From the NCBI GenBank assembly GCA_051530055.1, contig CM121343.1, positions 2,232,001 through 2,296,000 of the forward strand: 64,000 nt of DNA, read 5' to 3'. Made by a program: the position numbers and the translations under genes. Origin of the DNA: Neoechinorhynchus agilis. Lineage: Eukaryota; Acanthocephala. Position 1 is the stretch's first letter; every line of letters starts with the position of its first letter. The notes under the pieces were generated by a model. That model was not told the DNA's origin. It saw only the letters and a list, made by a program, of their open reading frames with translations, and did no database searches. Below are positions 1 through 13,000 of the stretch, in pieces.

Positions 1-385
1 ATTGGTATGCTGGTTCCGTGTTGTTATTGACCTCATGAATATTTCTCTTCTCCGGATGACTGGGGCTTCGTCTACTTTCATCGATTGTGGTACTGTTGTC
101 ACCCCGGCTGTTGCCGAAAAAGGCACCGCCACCAGCATCCCGTGGAGCAAGTGCACTTATGATAGTCGGATAATGCCGTTGTTTGTGGTGATCAATAGTA
201 GACGTTACTGCAGTCATCACGCGTACACGGGAAGCGTAGTCGGTGGCTGTGGAATCGGGCTTGGAGCTCCTCCACTGAAACAAAGAATCTGTTTTCGGAG
301 AAGACCAGTCGATATTAAGGGTCGACGGTACCGAAGATTGACTCCGCGTCTCTAAATCAATATTCTCCGGAGCAGAGTGGAACAT
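1..385 (-). CDS. Partial open frame running off the left edge, function unknown
   Basis: Read on the minus strand, the ATG at 383-385 opens a frame with no stop for 128 codons to the window edge. An in-frame TAG lies 13 codons upstream, so this ATG is the first available start. The peptide is hydrophilic and rich in Ser, Thr, Asp, Asn and Pro with scattered basic residues (for example SPKTDSLFQW, GGGAFFGNSRGD, SRRSPSHPEK). This looks like a disordered N-terminal region of a nuclear or signalling protein. I recognise no domain. The opposite strand is also open for 117 codons, but its composition is less natural. The real product would continue to the left of the window. Confidence 0.4.
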   Translation of the reverse strand, partial: MFHSAPENIDLETRSQSSVPSTLNIDWSSPKTDSLFQWRSSKPDSTATDYASRVRVMTAVTSTIDHHKQRHYPTIISALAPRDAGGGAFFGNSRGDNSTTIDESRRSPSHPEKRNIHEVNNNTEPAYQ

Positions 386-990
386 TTCGGTAACAACTTT
401 CCAACTCGCGTGAAGCTAATCGATCTCTCTCGCGGATTTCAAGTTGAAATGTGCCAGTACACGCTCGTATATAATAATATGCAGTCAAAAACTGTGATGC
501 CGGATTTCGTCGATGTGTGAAACGTACTCCAGCACATACACTGCTACTACTGTCGCCCGTACCAACAACAGCACCACCAGTTTTCCAACTTAATTTTACA
601 TATCGCGTGTAGATGCGCAGCCACCCCGCAGCATCCATTTCTATTTTAGCGGCACTGTCGCTGAAATGCTCGCACAAGACGACAATCGAGTTTATATCTG
701 AACCCACAATCTGCAATACAATCATCATCATCATTCATTACATCCAATAATCTAGAGTATTGTCTTCTAAAAATCGCTATTGCTACAAATTATCCCGAAA
801 AATACATATTGAGAGATATTTAGAAAGGGAAAGCACACAACTACAATTCCAGCAAATATTTTGAAATGCAGTCGACTATTTGGGCTAACATTTTAATCCA
901 ACAGGCTTACTATTGATGCAAAAATATAAATTCCGAACGCAATTACACTTTCGGTTTTTGAATGGAAAAAATTATAAATGGTAAATGAAT
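386..990. other. Non-coding, nothing recognised
   Basis: Upstream side of the minus-strand frame at 1-385. A 125-codon frame exists on the minus strand (357-734), but it begins in an ATC/ATG microsatellite (719-736) and resembles no protein I know. No repeat family seen elsewhere in the window is visible here. Confidence 0.4.
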
Positions 991-2376
991 ACGAGGTTTT
1001 AATTATTCAAAGTAGAGGAACCATGTAAATGTGGGTCCTCATGAACAATCGATCCAAATGATAAGTTCAATCAATTTGAGTGTTTATTTTGGAGTGGGTG
1101 ACTATTTCGGTTTAGTGGAAAAGTTGATCTGCCAATTTCAGGTTATGATATCCGAGAAGATTGGGCAATACAATAATAACGCGTTTTATTGTTCAAAGTA
1201 GAGGAATCATGTAACTGTGGGTCCTCATGAACAATCGATCCAAATGATAAGTTCAATCAATTTGAGTGTTTATTTTGGAGTGGATGACTATTTCGGTTTA
1301 GTGGAAAAGTTGATCTGCCAATTTCAGGTTATGATATCCGAGAAGATTGGGCAATACAATAATAACGCGTTTTATTGTTCAAAGTAGAGGAATCATGTAA
1401 CTGTGGGTCCTCATGAACAATCGATCCAAATGATAAGTTCAATCAATTTGAGTGTTTATTTTGGAGTGGATGACTATTTCGGTTTAGTGGAAAAGTTGAT
1501 CTGCCAATTTCAGGTTATGATATCCGAGAAGATTGGGCAATACAATAATAACGCGTTTTATTGTTCAAAGTAGAGGAATCATGTAACTGTGGGTCCTCAT
1601 GAACAATCGATCCAAATGATAAGTTCAATCAATTTGAGTGTTTATTTTGGAGTGGATGACTATTTCGGTTTAGTGGAAAAGTTGATCTGCCAATTTCAGG
1701 TTATGATATCCGAGAAGATTGGGCAATACAATAATAACGCGTTTTATTGTTCAAAGTAGAGGAATCATGTAACTGTGGGTCCTCATGAACAATCGATCCA
1801 AATGATAAGTTCAATCAATTTGAGTGTTTATTTTGGAGTGGATGACTATTTCGGTTTAGTGGAAAAGTTGATCTGCCAATTTCAGGTTATGATATCCGAG
1901 AAGATTGGGCAATACAATAATAACGCGTTTTATTGTTCAAAGTAGAGGAATCATGTAACTGTGGGTCCTCATGAACAATCGATCCAAATGATAAGTTCAA
2001 TCAATTTGAGTGTTTATTTTGGAGTGGGTGACTATTTCGGTTTAGTGGAAAAGTTGATCTGCCAATTTCAGGTTATGATATCCGAGAAGATTGGGCAATA
2101 CAATAATAACGCGTTTTATTGTTCAAAGTAGAGGAATCATGTAACTGTGGGTCCTCATGAACAATCGATCCAAATGATAAGTTCAATCAATTTGAGTGTT
2201 TATTTTGGAGTGGGTGACTATTTCGGTTTAGTGGAAAAGTTGATCTGCCAATTTCAGGTTATGATATCCGAGAAGATTGGGCAATACAATAATAACGCGT
2301 TTTATTGTTCAAAGTAGAGGAACCATGTAACTGTGGGTCCTCATGAACAATCGATCCAAATGATAAGTTCAATCAA
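991..2376. repeat. Tandem array, 186-bp monomer, about 7.4 copies
   Basis: The anchor GAAGATTGGGCAATAC recurs at 1156, 1342, 1528, 1714, 1900, 2086 and 2272, exactly 186 bp apart. Monomers differ by only one or two bases (GGTGAC/GGATGAC, AATCATG/AACCATG), so the array is young or actively homogenised. It begins mid-monomer near 991 and stops abruptly at 2376. The monomer combines two pieces that also occur singly at the right edge of the window (63300-63410 and 63690-63870), so it was built from a dispersed element. Confidence 0.95.
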
Positions 2377-3459
2377 TAAAAATCCAGGGTATTTTTAGCG
2401 ACGATTTAAAGATTTAATCGCGAATTATATCTTCGCTCAAAATATCCCGAGATATGGTAAGATTATCGCGTTTTTTTAGAAAAATAATGGTTATTTTCAG
2501 GCCAGCTTAAATCTCAAAATTGCCATAAGGAATGAACACCAAAATCTACTGGTCCAACTGCTTCTTAATTTGCGAGACTACATGCATAAAAAAGTTACCG
2601 ATGCCGCGGAGACGCCGTGGTTCCTATAACCTCCGCTGAAATCGATCAATGAAGTAAAATGTATGGAAACGATATTCAATTTGAGGTCGAGAATACCAGT
2701 TGAAATGTTTCAAATATTAAATGCTCGAGAGTATGGACAGCACAATTCTAAATCGATTGTTCGAAGGATTTTCTATCGATGATTCTACTAATATAGCACC
2801 CATATTTCTAAAAGATTGGAATTATTTCGATTCCGTGTGCAAAAAGGTGCCAAAAGATCTCGAATTTAACACGTCGCAGATTAACCTTTGAGATGTTTTG
2901 AATCTGCTTCAATTTAGAAAAAACAACCGAGGATGCTATGTAAGGTTTTAAGAGATCGAACTCTCGGATTCTCTTCATGCACCAAGACGGCTTTTATGGC
3001 TAAATGTAAAAACATAAAGTTTTGAAGAACGAAACGTGGTTCTAAGATGCAAAATGGAAGATCTTATGATAATGATTTATACCGTTGTTTCTTTTCGTGA
3101 CCTAAATAGGAAATAAATAGGTAATCCTTAATCATTCTTCGTCACCAGAAATCACATACATCAATTTTCAGGAATTAAGAGCGGATTCAAACTAAATAAA
3201 AACTATTACTATATTGGTTTTCATGCTTAAACCATTAATAAAATACTCCTCTATGCATTTTATGATATATATTTCGAATCCTAACATTAAAAAAGAAAAT
3301 AGAAATTTTAGTTCCTTCAGGATTGTATTCGGCTTCTTAGATATGTTATTATTTTTGGTAGTACTCGACACCCGAGAGAGATTGTTAAAGTCGAGACTTT
3401 TAAGCAATAAACTTGCGAAATAATTTGAATTGAAAATGAATGATTTAATCAGTCAAAAT
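2377..3459. other. Inter-satellite spacer, no gene seen
   Basis: AT-rich unique-looking sequence between the 186-bp and 161-bp arrays. Frames of 60-70 codons at 3192-3423 lie on both strands of the same AT-rich stretch and have no protein-like composition. Nothing else is supported. Confidence 0.4.
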
Positions 3460-4400
3460 AGAGAACTTAATAAAAATAATAGAATTGTGGGCAATAGAAC
3501 TTAAATGCGATCAATAAACACTTTTGTTAATTTCTTTAAAAATCATTTTAACTTATCGACTTTAACCATCTCTCTCGCATGTCGAGGACTGACCAAAATA
3601 ATAAGAAACTGTATTTTTTAAGAGAACTTAATAAAAATAATAGAATTGTGGGCAATAGAACTTAAATGCGATCAATAAACACTTTTGTTAATTTCTTTAA
3701 AAATCATTTTAACTTATCGACTTTAACCATCTCTCTCGCATGTCGAGGACTGACCAAAATAATAAGAAACTGTATTTTTTAAGAGAACTTAATAAAAAGA
3801 ATAGAATTGTGGGCAATAGAACTTAAATGCGATCAATAAACACTTTTGTTAATTTCTTTAAAAATCATTTTAACTTATCGACTTTAACCATCTCTCTCGC
3901 ATGTCGAGGACTGACCAAAATAATAAGAAACTGTATTTTTTAAGAGAACTTAATAAAAAGAATAGAATTGTGGGCAATAGAACTTAAATGCGATCAATAA
4001 ACACTTTTGTTAATTTCTTTAAAAATCATTTTAACTTATCGACTTTAACCATCTCTCTCGCATGTCGAGGACTGACCAAAATAATAAGAAACTGTATTTT
4101 TTAAGAGAACTTAATAAAAAGAATAGAATTGTGGGCAATAGAACTTAAATGCGATCAATAAACACTTTTGTTAATTTCTTTAAAAATCATTTTAACTTAT
4201 CGACTTTAACCATCTCTCTCGCATGTCGAGGACTGACCAAAATAATAAGAAACTGTATTTTTTAAGAGAACTTAATAAAAAGAATAGAACTGTGGGCAAA
4301 AGAACTTAAATGCGATCAATAAACACTTTTGTTAATTTCTTTAAAAATCATTTTAACTTATCGACTTGAATGATCTCTCTCGGGTTTCAAGGACTGACCA
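3460..4400. repeat. Tandem array, 161-bp monomer, about 5.8 copies
   Basis: AGAGAACTTAATAAAAA recurs at 3460, 3621, 3782, 3943, 4104 and 4265, with a 161-bp period. Copies are nearly identical except the last, which drifts from about 4360 (CATGTCGAGG becomes GGTTTCAAGG). A partial degenerate unit repeats the end again at 4420-4470. This is the usual pattern of homogenised core and decayed edge. Confidence 0.93.
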
Positions 4401-4470
4401 AAATATTCTAATGATTTTCCCTTGTCGACTTTAGCGATCTATCTCGGGTTTCAAGGACCGACCAAAATAA

Positions 4471-5640
4471 TAAGAAACCTCATTGACCACTATTACTCTT
4501 ATTTTTAGTTTTTGTGTGCTCCCAGGTCTATTGATTTCTGGGGCACAGCCGTGTAGGGATAATCACTTCAAAATACACTCAAAATTTAACCGGCTAGCGA
4601 CATGCAAACACAATAAAGATGATTTTCGCTTCGTATGATTTAAAGGCTCTTTTAGAAACTTTTCTCAGTCTGATTATATTCATAGTTCACTTATAGAACG
4701 TAGGAGTTTTTCGGTTTTCTGAGAAGTAGAAAACGTTTTGATGTACATCTATAAAGATTAGATAATAACCGTCTTTATTTTTAGTTTTGATTTAAGACGA
4801 CCTTTCATTGTTCCCTCGTCCTTTAATTCCTTCAGTTTTAAATATTCTTCTTTTAGATGCGTTTTGCATTCGTAAGTAGAAAAGCGTTGGATGGAATTCA
4901 TGGCCTGAATGGATTCACAGAGGTTTTTGAGCTTCATGCATTAAACATTGTCAATTTTTATGTAAATTTTTCCTTTTCTTGAAAGATCGCCTAAACTTGT
5001 TGAATTTTGGGAATGCCTCGTATTTGGCCGGGGTTTCCACAGTCAAAATTAATTTGAATATTTATGTTCAATAACAAAAGTGAACAAAGTAATATTATGA
5101 AAGCAAATTAGATTTATGCTTTGAAGTGAAATGAACATCGAGAAAAATTCACGGAAATACTTCTTAGGATACATTCGGAAATGCAATAAAATCGCTTAAC
5201 AGTTAATTTTTTTGAAAACAAATGTACCAAGGCTTCCGATGTGTGAGCAAAAGTTCGATATTCTAAAACTGTTTTTTTGACTAAAGCGATTTTGATAAGT
5301 GAAGTCACGATAACGGTAACATTTTACCATTAAATATTCCATTAAACGCTGGGCTATTGTTATGAACCTGCTGATCAAATCTGTACTAACAATTCGAATT
5401 GAAGTCCCAAGTTTAGCTTTTTTTCATCAAAGTTAGAAATAGGATCGACTGTGGCGCTTCATAAACCCACTTGCCATAGTAAATAAAAGAGTGTAGCAGT
5501 TGTTGATAAGATTTCTTCAAGCGTTAGAGATTCCAGAATTTCATATTGTTGAGATTATCGGCGAAATAGTGATTGAGGAAGCGAATAAAAGGTCGATATG
5601 TGAGGTACCGGGGAATGTGATTGGAATTATTGTTTAGTTT
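4471..5640. other. AT-rich stretch, nothing recognised
   Basis: No tandem repeat or dispersed family seen elsewhere in the window. Two overlapping minus-strand frames of about 60 codons (5114-5378) share no feature with known proteins. Confidence 0.35.
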
Positions 5641-5649
5641 TTCACCCGC

Positions 5650-5772
5650 GGTAAATAAGACATTCTGCGAACCTCGTCGGGTTCATCTTCAGTTCTAAAA
5701 TTAAAGACTCATCCACTTGTATTTTAAAACTGATGACGAACGAGACGAGGTTCGAAGCGTCTTCAATAAATA
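5650..5772. repeat. Inverted pair of hammerhead-core-like hairpins
   Basis: Two related arms face each other. On the minus strand, CTGAAGA (5686-5692) is followed by a GAACC/GGTTC hairpin. On the plus strand, CTGATGA (5730-5736) is followed by a GAAC (5738-5741)/GTTC (5750-5753) hairpin and GAAG. The order CUGANGA, stem, GAA is that of a type I/III hammerhead catalytic core, but an extra C sits before the stem and the last base of GAAA is changed. This resembles the decayed terminal motif of Penelope-like retroelements. Self-cleavage is not shown. Confidence 0.45.
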
Positions 5773-6080
5773 ATCATTTGCCGGATCAATAATTCCGAAT
5801 AAATTTGTATTTGGGAAATGTCATAGGAGAGAATAAGAAAGATTGAAGCCCGATGGAAGGGAGAGTAGTCAGTGTTTTCGCTTGTACATTTAAGTAACGT
5901 CAAAGGTCATGCCACTTACTGAAAACTACACTAATAAAACTTTAACTTTAAAAACAACGCAGCAGATCTTTCTTCACATTTTTGGCAACAATCTTCACCT
6001 TACCAACTCCCATTCACTCATTGAAATTGCAACTATTTATCTAAGCTCTTCCTTTAAGAGCTCCATTAATGCCTTCTGGA

Positions 6081-6329
6081 CTAAGCCCGAGCGGTCGCCT
6101 CAATTGAGGCGGTTGTCCGGCTACGTCCACAAGATGCGCACAATCGGAATTCGTGAAGAGTTTCGTTCTTCACTTCACCAGAAGCTGCAGCTTTCGGATT
6201 TAGCAAAAGGCATGGACATCCAAGATCGGCGAGCCCCATTGGTTCCATTGTCGTGAGTGGAGTTTCCTGATCATCGTTAGCCACTGCCATTGAAGAGACG
6301 AGAGCGAGAATCGCGAAAAGAGCGAGCAT
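6081..6329 (-). CDS. Small secreted peptide (82 residues), family unknown
   Basis: The ATG at 6327-6329 is the first start downstream of a strong TATA box. The product opens with a textbook signal peptide (MLALFAILALVSSMAVA, cleavage likely after AVA or AVAN). A short acidic stretch NDDQETPLTTMEP follows, then a mature region with four cysteines in two close pairs (CPC and CASC) and one possible N-glycosylation site (NET). Length and layout fit a secreted effector, hormone precursor or antimicrobial-type peptide, but no family is recognised. The C-terminal 20 residues are Arg/Ala-rich and could be read-through of an unspliced donor, so the true end is uncertain. Confidence 0.55.
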   Translation of the reverse strand: MLALFAILALVSSMAVANDDQETPLTTMEPMGLADLGCPCLLLNPKAAASGEVKNETLHEFRLCASCGRSRTTASIEATARA

Positions 6330-6380
6330 TGTTGGCGGTTTGAAGATCGACGGCGATAGATTGAGATCTCATCTCGCCCC

Positions 6381-6388
6381 CTTTTATA
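6381..6388 (-). promoter_or_regulatory. TATA box of the secreted-peptide gene
   Basis: The minus strand reads GGAGTATAAAAGGGGGCGAG, a near-consensus TATAAAAGG followed by a GC-rich run. It lies about 55 bp upstream of the ATG at 6329, leaving room for a start site near GAGATCTCAATC and a short leader. The leader ends CGCCAACA before ATG, a favourable initiation context. Confidence 0.6.
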
Positions 6389-7069
6389 CTCCGGAAAGGT
6401 AAACAGAGTTGTGTTTATCTGAACGATGTTTTTGATTTGAATATTGAAAAGTTTACAAAACATGGATTGCTTAACAAAAAGTTTTCGAGGTGTTCTTAAG
6501 AGGGGTCTCAAATAAGACTGAAACCGAGGATGCTAAATTCGTATATTCCCTATTGCCTTTTCGCAGAGTAAACAGCATTCTTAAATAAAGAATATTATTG
6601 ATAAATGGCAGTGTTCATTGATTGCTAAATGTTTATGAAGATTGCTAGTGGTGGCAGGACAAATAATGCAATGATAATGAATCAGGTTTAAAGGAAATTT
6701 TTGCCAACAAATTGCGATAAAGACCAAATGTTTGAAATTCAAATTATAAACGAAAACGTTGTTCAGATTTTTGTTTACCTTACATGGAGGCATGCGATTC
6801 GTATTCAAGATTTGATTTCCAAACTATCTTAATTGATGAAATGTTTTTGATTCGCTGTGATGTTTACCTTTGTTAAGCATAAATTAGAATTTCTCTAGTC
6901 ATAGTAGCATTTTCATATTGAGTGAATCGAAAAAAGACAGCCAAATCAAAACAAATATATCTTCCTCCCTAAACTTCTTTAGTTTATAATATTTTCCCTT
7001 TTATGGTTTACTCACTTTCTAAGCTCAGCAGTGCCAATTTTATCTTTTTTAGAAAAAAGACACTGGAAA
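6389..7069. other. Upstream region of the secreted-peptide gene, no other gene
   Basis: AT-rich spacer up to the 154-bp satellite. Frames of 75-103 codons here overlap the promoter or are AT-rich shadows. Regulatory sites, if any, are not identifiable by eye. Confidence 0.35.
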
Positions 7070-10000
7070 GTTCGCAAAGCGGTTAAGGGATTCATTGTGA
7101 AGCTGTATTGAACGTCCGACGTATTTTTGTACCGTGGAATTCGCCGTATTAACATAATTAAAAATATTCGAGAGAAAATCCCTTGGGCTGAGCGACGCTT
7201 AAAATCGAAAAAAAGTAAAATTATAGGCGAAAGCGGTTAAGGGATTCATTGTGAAGCTGTATTGAACGTCCGAAGTATTTTTGTACCGTGGAATTCGCCG
7301 TATTAACATAATTAAAAATATTCGAGAGAAAATCCTTTGGGCTGAGCGACGCTTAAAATCGAAAAAGGCAAAAATATAGGCGAAAGTGGTTAAGGGATTC
7401 ATTGTGAAGCTGTATTGAACGTCCGACGTATTTTTGTACCGTGGAATTCGCCGTATTAACATAATTAAAAATATTCGCGAGAAAATCCTTTGGGCTGAGC
7501 GACGCTTAAAATCGAAAAAGGCAAAAATATAGGCGAAAGTGGTTAAGGGATTCATTGTGAAGCTGTATTGAACGTCCGACGTATTTTTGTACCGTGGAAT
7601 TCGCCGTATTAACATAATTAAAAATATTCGAGAGAAAATCCTTTGGGCTGAGCGACGCTTAAAATCGAAAAAGGCAAAAATATAGGCGAAAGTGGTTAAG
7701 GGATTCACTGTGAAGCTGTATTGAACGTCCGACGTATTTTTGTACCGTGGAATTCGCCGTATTAACATAATTAAAAATATTCGAGAGAAAATCCTTTGGG
7801 CTGAGCGACGCTTAAAATCGAAAAAGGCAAAAATATAGGCGAAAGTGGTTAAGGGATTCATTTGAAGCTGTATTGAACGTCCGACGTATTTTTGTACCGT
7901 GGAATTCGCCGTATTAACATAATTAAAAATATTCGAGAGAAAATCCTTTGGGCTGAGCGACGCGCCCAAAATCGAAAAAAGCAAAAATATAGGCGAAAGC
8001 GGTTAAGGGATTCATTGTGAAGCTGTATTGAACGTCCGACGTATTTTTGTACCGTGGAATTCGCCGTATTAACATAATTAAAAATATTCGAGAGAAAATC
8101 CTTTGGGCTGAGCGACGCTTAAAATCGAAAAAGGCAAAAATATAAGCGAAAGTGGTTAAGGGATTCATTGTGAAGCTGTATTGAACGTCCGACGTATTTT
8201 TGTACCGTGGAATTCGCCGTATTAACATAATTAAAAATATTCGAGAGAAAACCCCTTGGACTGAGCGACGCTTAAAATCGAAAAAAAAGCAAAAATATAG
8301 GCGAAAGCGGTTAAGGGATTCATTGTGAAGCTGTATTGAACGTCCGACGTATTTTTGTACCGTGGAATTCGCTGTATTAACATAATTAAAAATATTCGCG
8401 AGAAAATCCTTTGGGCTGAGCGACGCTTAAAATCGAAAAAGGCAAAAATATAGGCGAAAGTGGTTAAGGGATTCATTGTGAAGCTGTATTGAACGTCCGA
8501 CGTATTTTTGTAACGTGGAATTCGCCGTATTAACATAATTAAAAATATTCGAGAGAAAATCCTTTGGGCTGAGCGACGCTTAAAATCGAAAAAGGCAAAA
8601 ATATAGGCGAAAGTGGTTAAGGGATTCATTGTGAAGCTGTATTGAACGTCCGACGTATTTTTGTACCGTGGAATTCGCCGTATTAACAGAATTAAAAATA
8701 TTCGAGAGAAAATCCTTTGGGCTGAGCGACGCTTAAAATCGAAAAAAAGCAAAAATATAGGCGAAAGCGGTTAAGGGATTCATTGTGAAGCTGTATTGAA
8801 CGTCCTACGTATTTTTGTACCGTGGAATTCGCCGTATTAACATAATTAAAAATATTCGCGAGAAAATCCTTTGAGCTGAGCGACGCTTAAAAATCGAAAA
8901 AAAAGCAAAAATATAGGCAGAAAGCGGTTAAAGAAGAGTTCATTGTGAAGCTGTATTGAACGTCCGACGTATTTTTGTACCGTGGAATTCGCCGTATGAA
9001 CAGAATTAAAAATATACGAGGGAAAATCCCTTGGGCTGAGCGACGCTTAAAATCGAAAAAAAAGCAAAAATATAGGCGAAAGCGGTTAAGGGATTCATTG
9101 TAAAGCTGTATTGAACGTCCGACGTATTTTTGTACCGTGGAATTCGCCGTATGAACAGAATTAAAAATATACGAGGGAAAATCCCTTGGGCTGAGCGACG
9201 CTTAAAATCGAAAAAAAAAGCAAAAATATAGGCGAAAGTGGTTAAGGGATTCATTGTGAAGCTGTATTGAACGTCCTACGTATTTTTGTACCGTGGAATT
9301 CGCCGTATTAACATAATTAAAAATATTCGAGAGAAAATCCTTTGAGCTGAGCGACGCTTAAAATCGAAAAAAAAGCAAAAATATAGGCGAAAGTGGTTAA
9401 GGGATTCATTGTGAAGCTGTATTGAACGTCCGACGTATTTTTGTAACGTGGAATTCGCCGTATTAACATAATTAAAAATATTCGAGAGAAAATCCTTTGG
9501 GCTGAGCGACGCTTAAAATCGAAAAAGGCAAAAATATAGGCGTGAAAGTGGTTAAAGGGATTCATTGTGAAGCTGTATTGAACGTCCGACGTATTTTTGT
9601 ACCGTGGAATTCGCCGTATGAACAGAATTAAAAATATACGAGGGAAAATCCCTTGGGCTGAGCGACGCTTAAAATCGAAAAAAAAAGCAAAAATATAGGC
9701 GAAAGTGGTTAAGGGATTCATTGTGAAGCTGTATTGAACGTCCGACGTATTTTTGTACCGTGGAATTCGCCGTATTAACATAATTAAAAATATTCGCGAG
9801 AAAATCCTTTGGGCTGAGCGACGCTTAAAATCGAAAAAGGCAAAAATATAGGCGAAAGCGCTTAAGGGATTCATTGTGAAGCTGTATTGAACGTCCGACG
9901 TATTTTTGTACCGTGGAATTCGCCGTATTAACATAATTAAAAATATTCGAGAGAAAATCCTTTGAGCTGAGCGACGCTTAAAATCGAAAAAAAAGCAAAA

Positions 10001-13000
10001 ATATAGGCGAAAGCGGTTAAGGGATTCATTGTGAAGCTGTATTGAACGTCCGACGTATTTTTGTACCGTGGAATTCGCCGTATGAACAGAATTAAAAATA
10101 TACGAGGGAAAATCCCTTGGGCTGAGCGACGCTTAAAATCGAAAAAAAAAGCAAAAATATAGGCGAAAGTGGTTAAGGGATTCATTGTGAAGCTGTATTG
10201 AACGTCCGACGTATTTTTGTACCGTGGAATTCGCCGTATTAACATGAACGAAAATATTCGAGAGAAAATCCTTTGAGCTGAGCGACGCTTAAAATCGAAA
10301 AAAAGCAAAAATATAGGCGAAAGCGGTTAGAGGGATTCGTTGTGAAGCTGTATTGAACGTCCGACGTATTTTTGTATAATGATCGCCATATTAACATAAT
10401 TAAAAATATTCGAGGGAAAATCCCTTGGGCTGAGCGACGCTTAAAGTCGAAAAAAAAGCAAAAATATAGGCGAAAGCGGTTAAGGGATTCATTGTGAAGC
10501 TGTATTGAACGTCCGACGTATTTTTGTAACGTGGAATTCGCCGTATTAACATAATTAAAAATATTCGAGAGAAAATCCTTTGGGCTGAGCGACGCCAAAA
10601 TCGAAAAAGGCAAAAATATAGGCGAAAGTGGTTAAGGGATTCATTGTGAAGCTGTATTGAACGTCCGACGTATTTTTGTACCGTGGAATTCGCCGTATTA
10701 ACATAATTAAAAATATTCGAGAGAAAATCCTTTGGGCTGAGCGACGCTTAAAATCGAAAAAAAAGCAAAAATATAGGCGAAAGCGGTTAAGGGATTCATT
10801 GTGAAGCTGTATTGAACGTCCGACGTATTTTTGTACCGTGGAATTCGCCGTATTAACATAATTAAAAATATTCGAGAGAAAATCCTTTGGGCTGAGCGAC
10901 GCTTAAAATCGAAAAAAAGCAAAAATATAGGCGAAAGCGGTTAAGGGATTCATTGTGAAGCTGTATTGAACGTCCGACGTATTTTTGTACCGTGGAATTC
11001 GCCGTATTAACATAATTAAAAATATTCGAGAGAAAATCCTTTGGGCTGAGCGACGCTTAAAATCGAAAAAAAGCAAAAATATAGGCGAAAGTGGTTAAGG
11101 GATTCATTGTGAAGCTGTATTGAACGTCCGAAGTATTTTTGTACCGTGGAATTCGCCGTATTAACATAATTAAAAATATTCGAGAGAAAATCCTTTGGGC
11201 TGAGCGACGCTTAAAATCGAAAAAGGCAAAAATATAGGCGAAAGCGGTTAAGGGATTCATTGTGAAGCTGTATTGAACGTCCGACGTATTTTTGTACCGT
11301 GGAATTCGCCGTATTAACATAATTAAAAATATTCGAGAGAAAATCCTTTGGGCTGAGCGACGCTTAAAATCGAAAAAGGCAAAAATATAGGCGAAAGCGC
11401 TTAAGGGATTCATTGTGAAGCTGTATTGAACGTCCGACGTATTTTTGTACCGTGGAATTCGCCGTATTAACATAATTAAAAATATTCGAGAGAAAATCCC
11501 TTGGGCTGAGCGACGCTTAAAATCGAAAAAAGCAAAAATATAGGCGAAAGCGGTTAAGGGATTCATTGTGAAGCTGTATTGAACGTCCGACGTATTTTTG
11601 TACCGTGGAATTCGCCGTATTAACATAATTAAAAATATTCGAGAGAAAATCCCTTGGGCTGAGCGACGCTTAAAGTCGAAAAAAAGCAAAAATATAGGCG
11701 AAAGCGGTTAAGGGATTCATTGTGAAGCTGTATTGAACGTCCGACGTATTTTTGTACCGTGGAATTCGCCGTATTAACATAATTAAAAATATTCGAGAGA
11801 AAATCCTTTGAGCTGAGCGACGCTTAAAATCGAAAAAAAGCAAAAATATAGGCGAAAGTGGTTAAGGGATTCATTGTGAAGCTGTATTGAACGTCCGACG
11901 TATTTTTGTACCGTGGAATTCGCCGTATTAACATAATTAAAAATATTCGAGGGAAAATCCCTTGGGCTGAGCGACGCTTAAAGTCGAAAAAAGCAAAATT
12001 ATAGGCGAAAGCGGTTAAGGGATTCATTGTGAAGCTGTATTGAACGTCCGACGTATTTTTGTACCGTGGAATTCGCCGTATTAACATAATTAAAAATATT
12101 CGAGAGAAAATCCTTTGGGCTGAGCGACGCTTAAAAGATCGAAAAGGCAAAAATATAGGCGAAAGCGGTTAAGGGATTCATTGTGAAGCTGTATTGAACG
12201 TCCGACGTATTTTTGTACCGTGGAATTCGCCGTATTAACATAATTAAAAATATTCGAGAGAAAATCCCTTGGGCTGAGCGACGCTTAAAATCGAAAAAAA
12301 AGCAAAAATATAGGCGAAAGCGGTTAAGGGATTCATTGTGAAGCTGCATTGAACGTCCGACGTATTTTTGTACCGTGGAATTCGCCGGCAAGACAGAATT
12401 AAAAATATACGAGGGAAAATCCTTTGGACTGAGCGACGCTTAAAATCGAAAAAAAGCAAAATTATAGGCGAAAGCGGTTAAGGGATTCATTGTGAAGCTG
12501 TATTGAACGTCCGACGTATTTTTGTACCGTGGAATTCGCCGTATTAACATAATTAAAAAAAAATATTCGAGAGAAAATCCTTTGGGCTGAGCGACGCTTA
12601 AAATCGAAAAAGGCAAAAATATAGGCGAAAGCGGTTAAGGGATTCATTGTGAAGCTGTATTGAACGTCCGACGTATTTTTGTACCGTGGAATTCGCCGTA
12701 TTAACATAATTAAAAATATTCGAGAGAAAATCCCTTGGGCTGAGCGACGCTTAAAGTCGAAAAAAAAAGCAAAAATATAGGCGAAAGCGGTTAAGGGATT
12801 CATTGTGAAGCTGCATTGAACGTCCGACGTATTTTTGTACCGTGGAATTCGCCGTATGAACAGAATTAAAAATATGCGAGGGAAAATCCTTTGGACTGAG
12901 CGACGCTTAAAATCGAAAAAAGCAAAATTATAGGCGAAAGCGGTTAAGGGATTCATTGTGAAGCTGTATTGAACGTCCAGCGTATTTTTGTACCGTGGAA

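Noticed and set aside
2-355. Plus-strand 117-codon frame at the left edge
   Set aside because: Antisense to a better minus-strand frame with natural composition and a defined first ATG.
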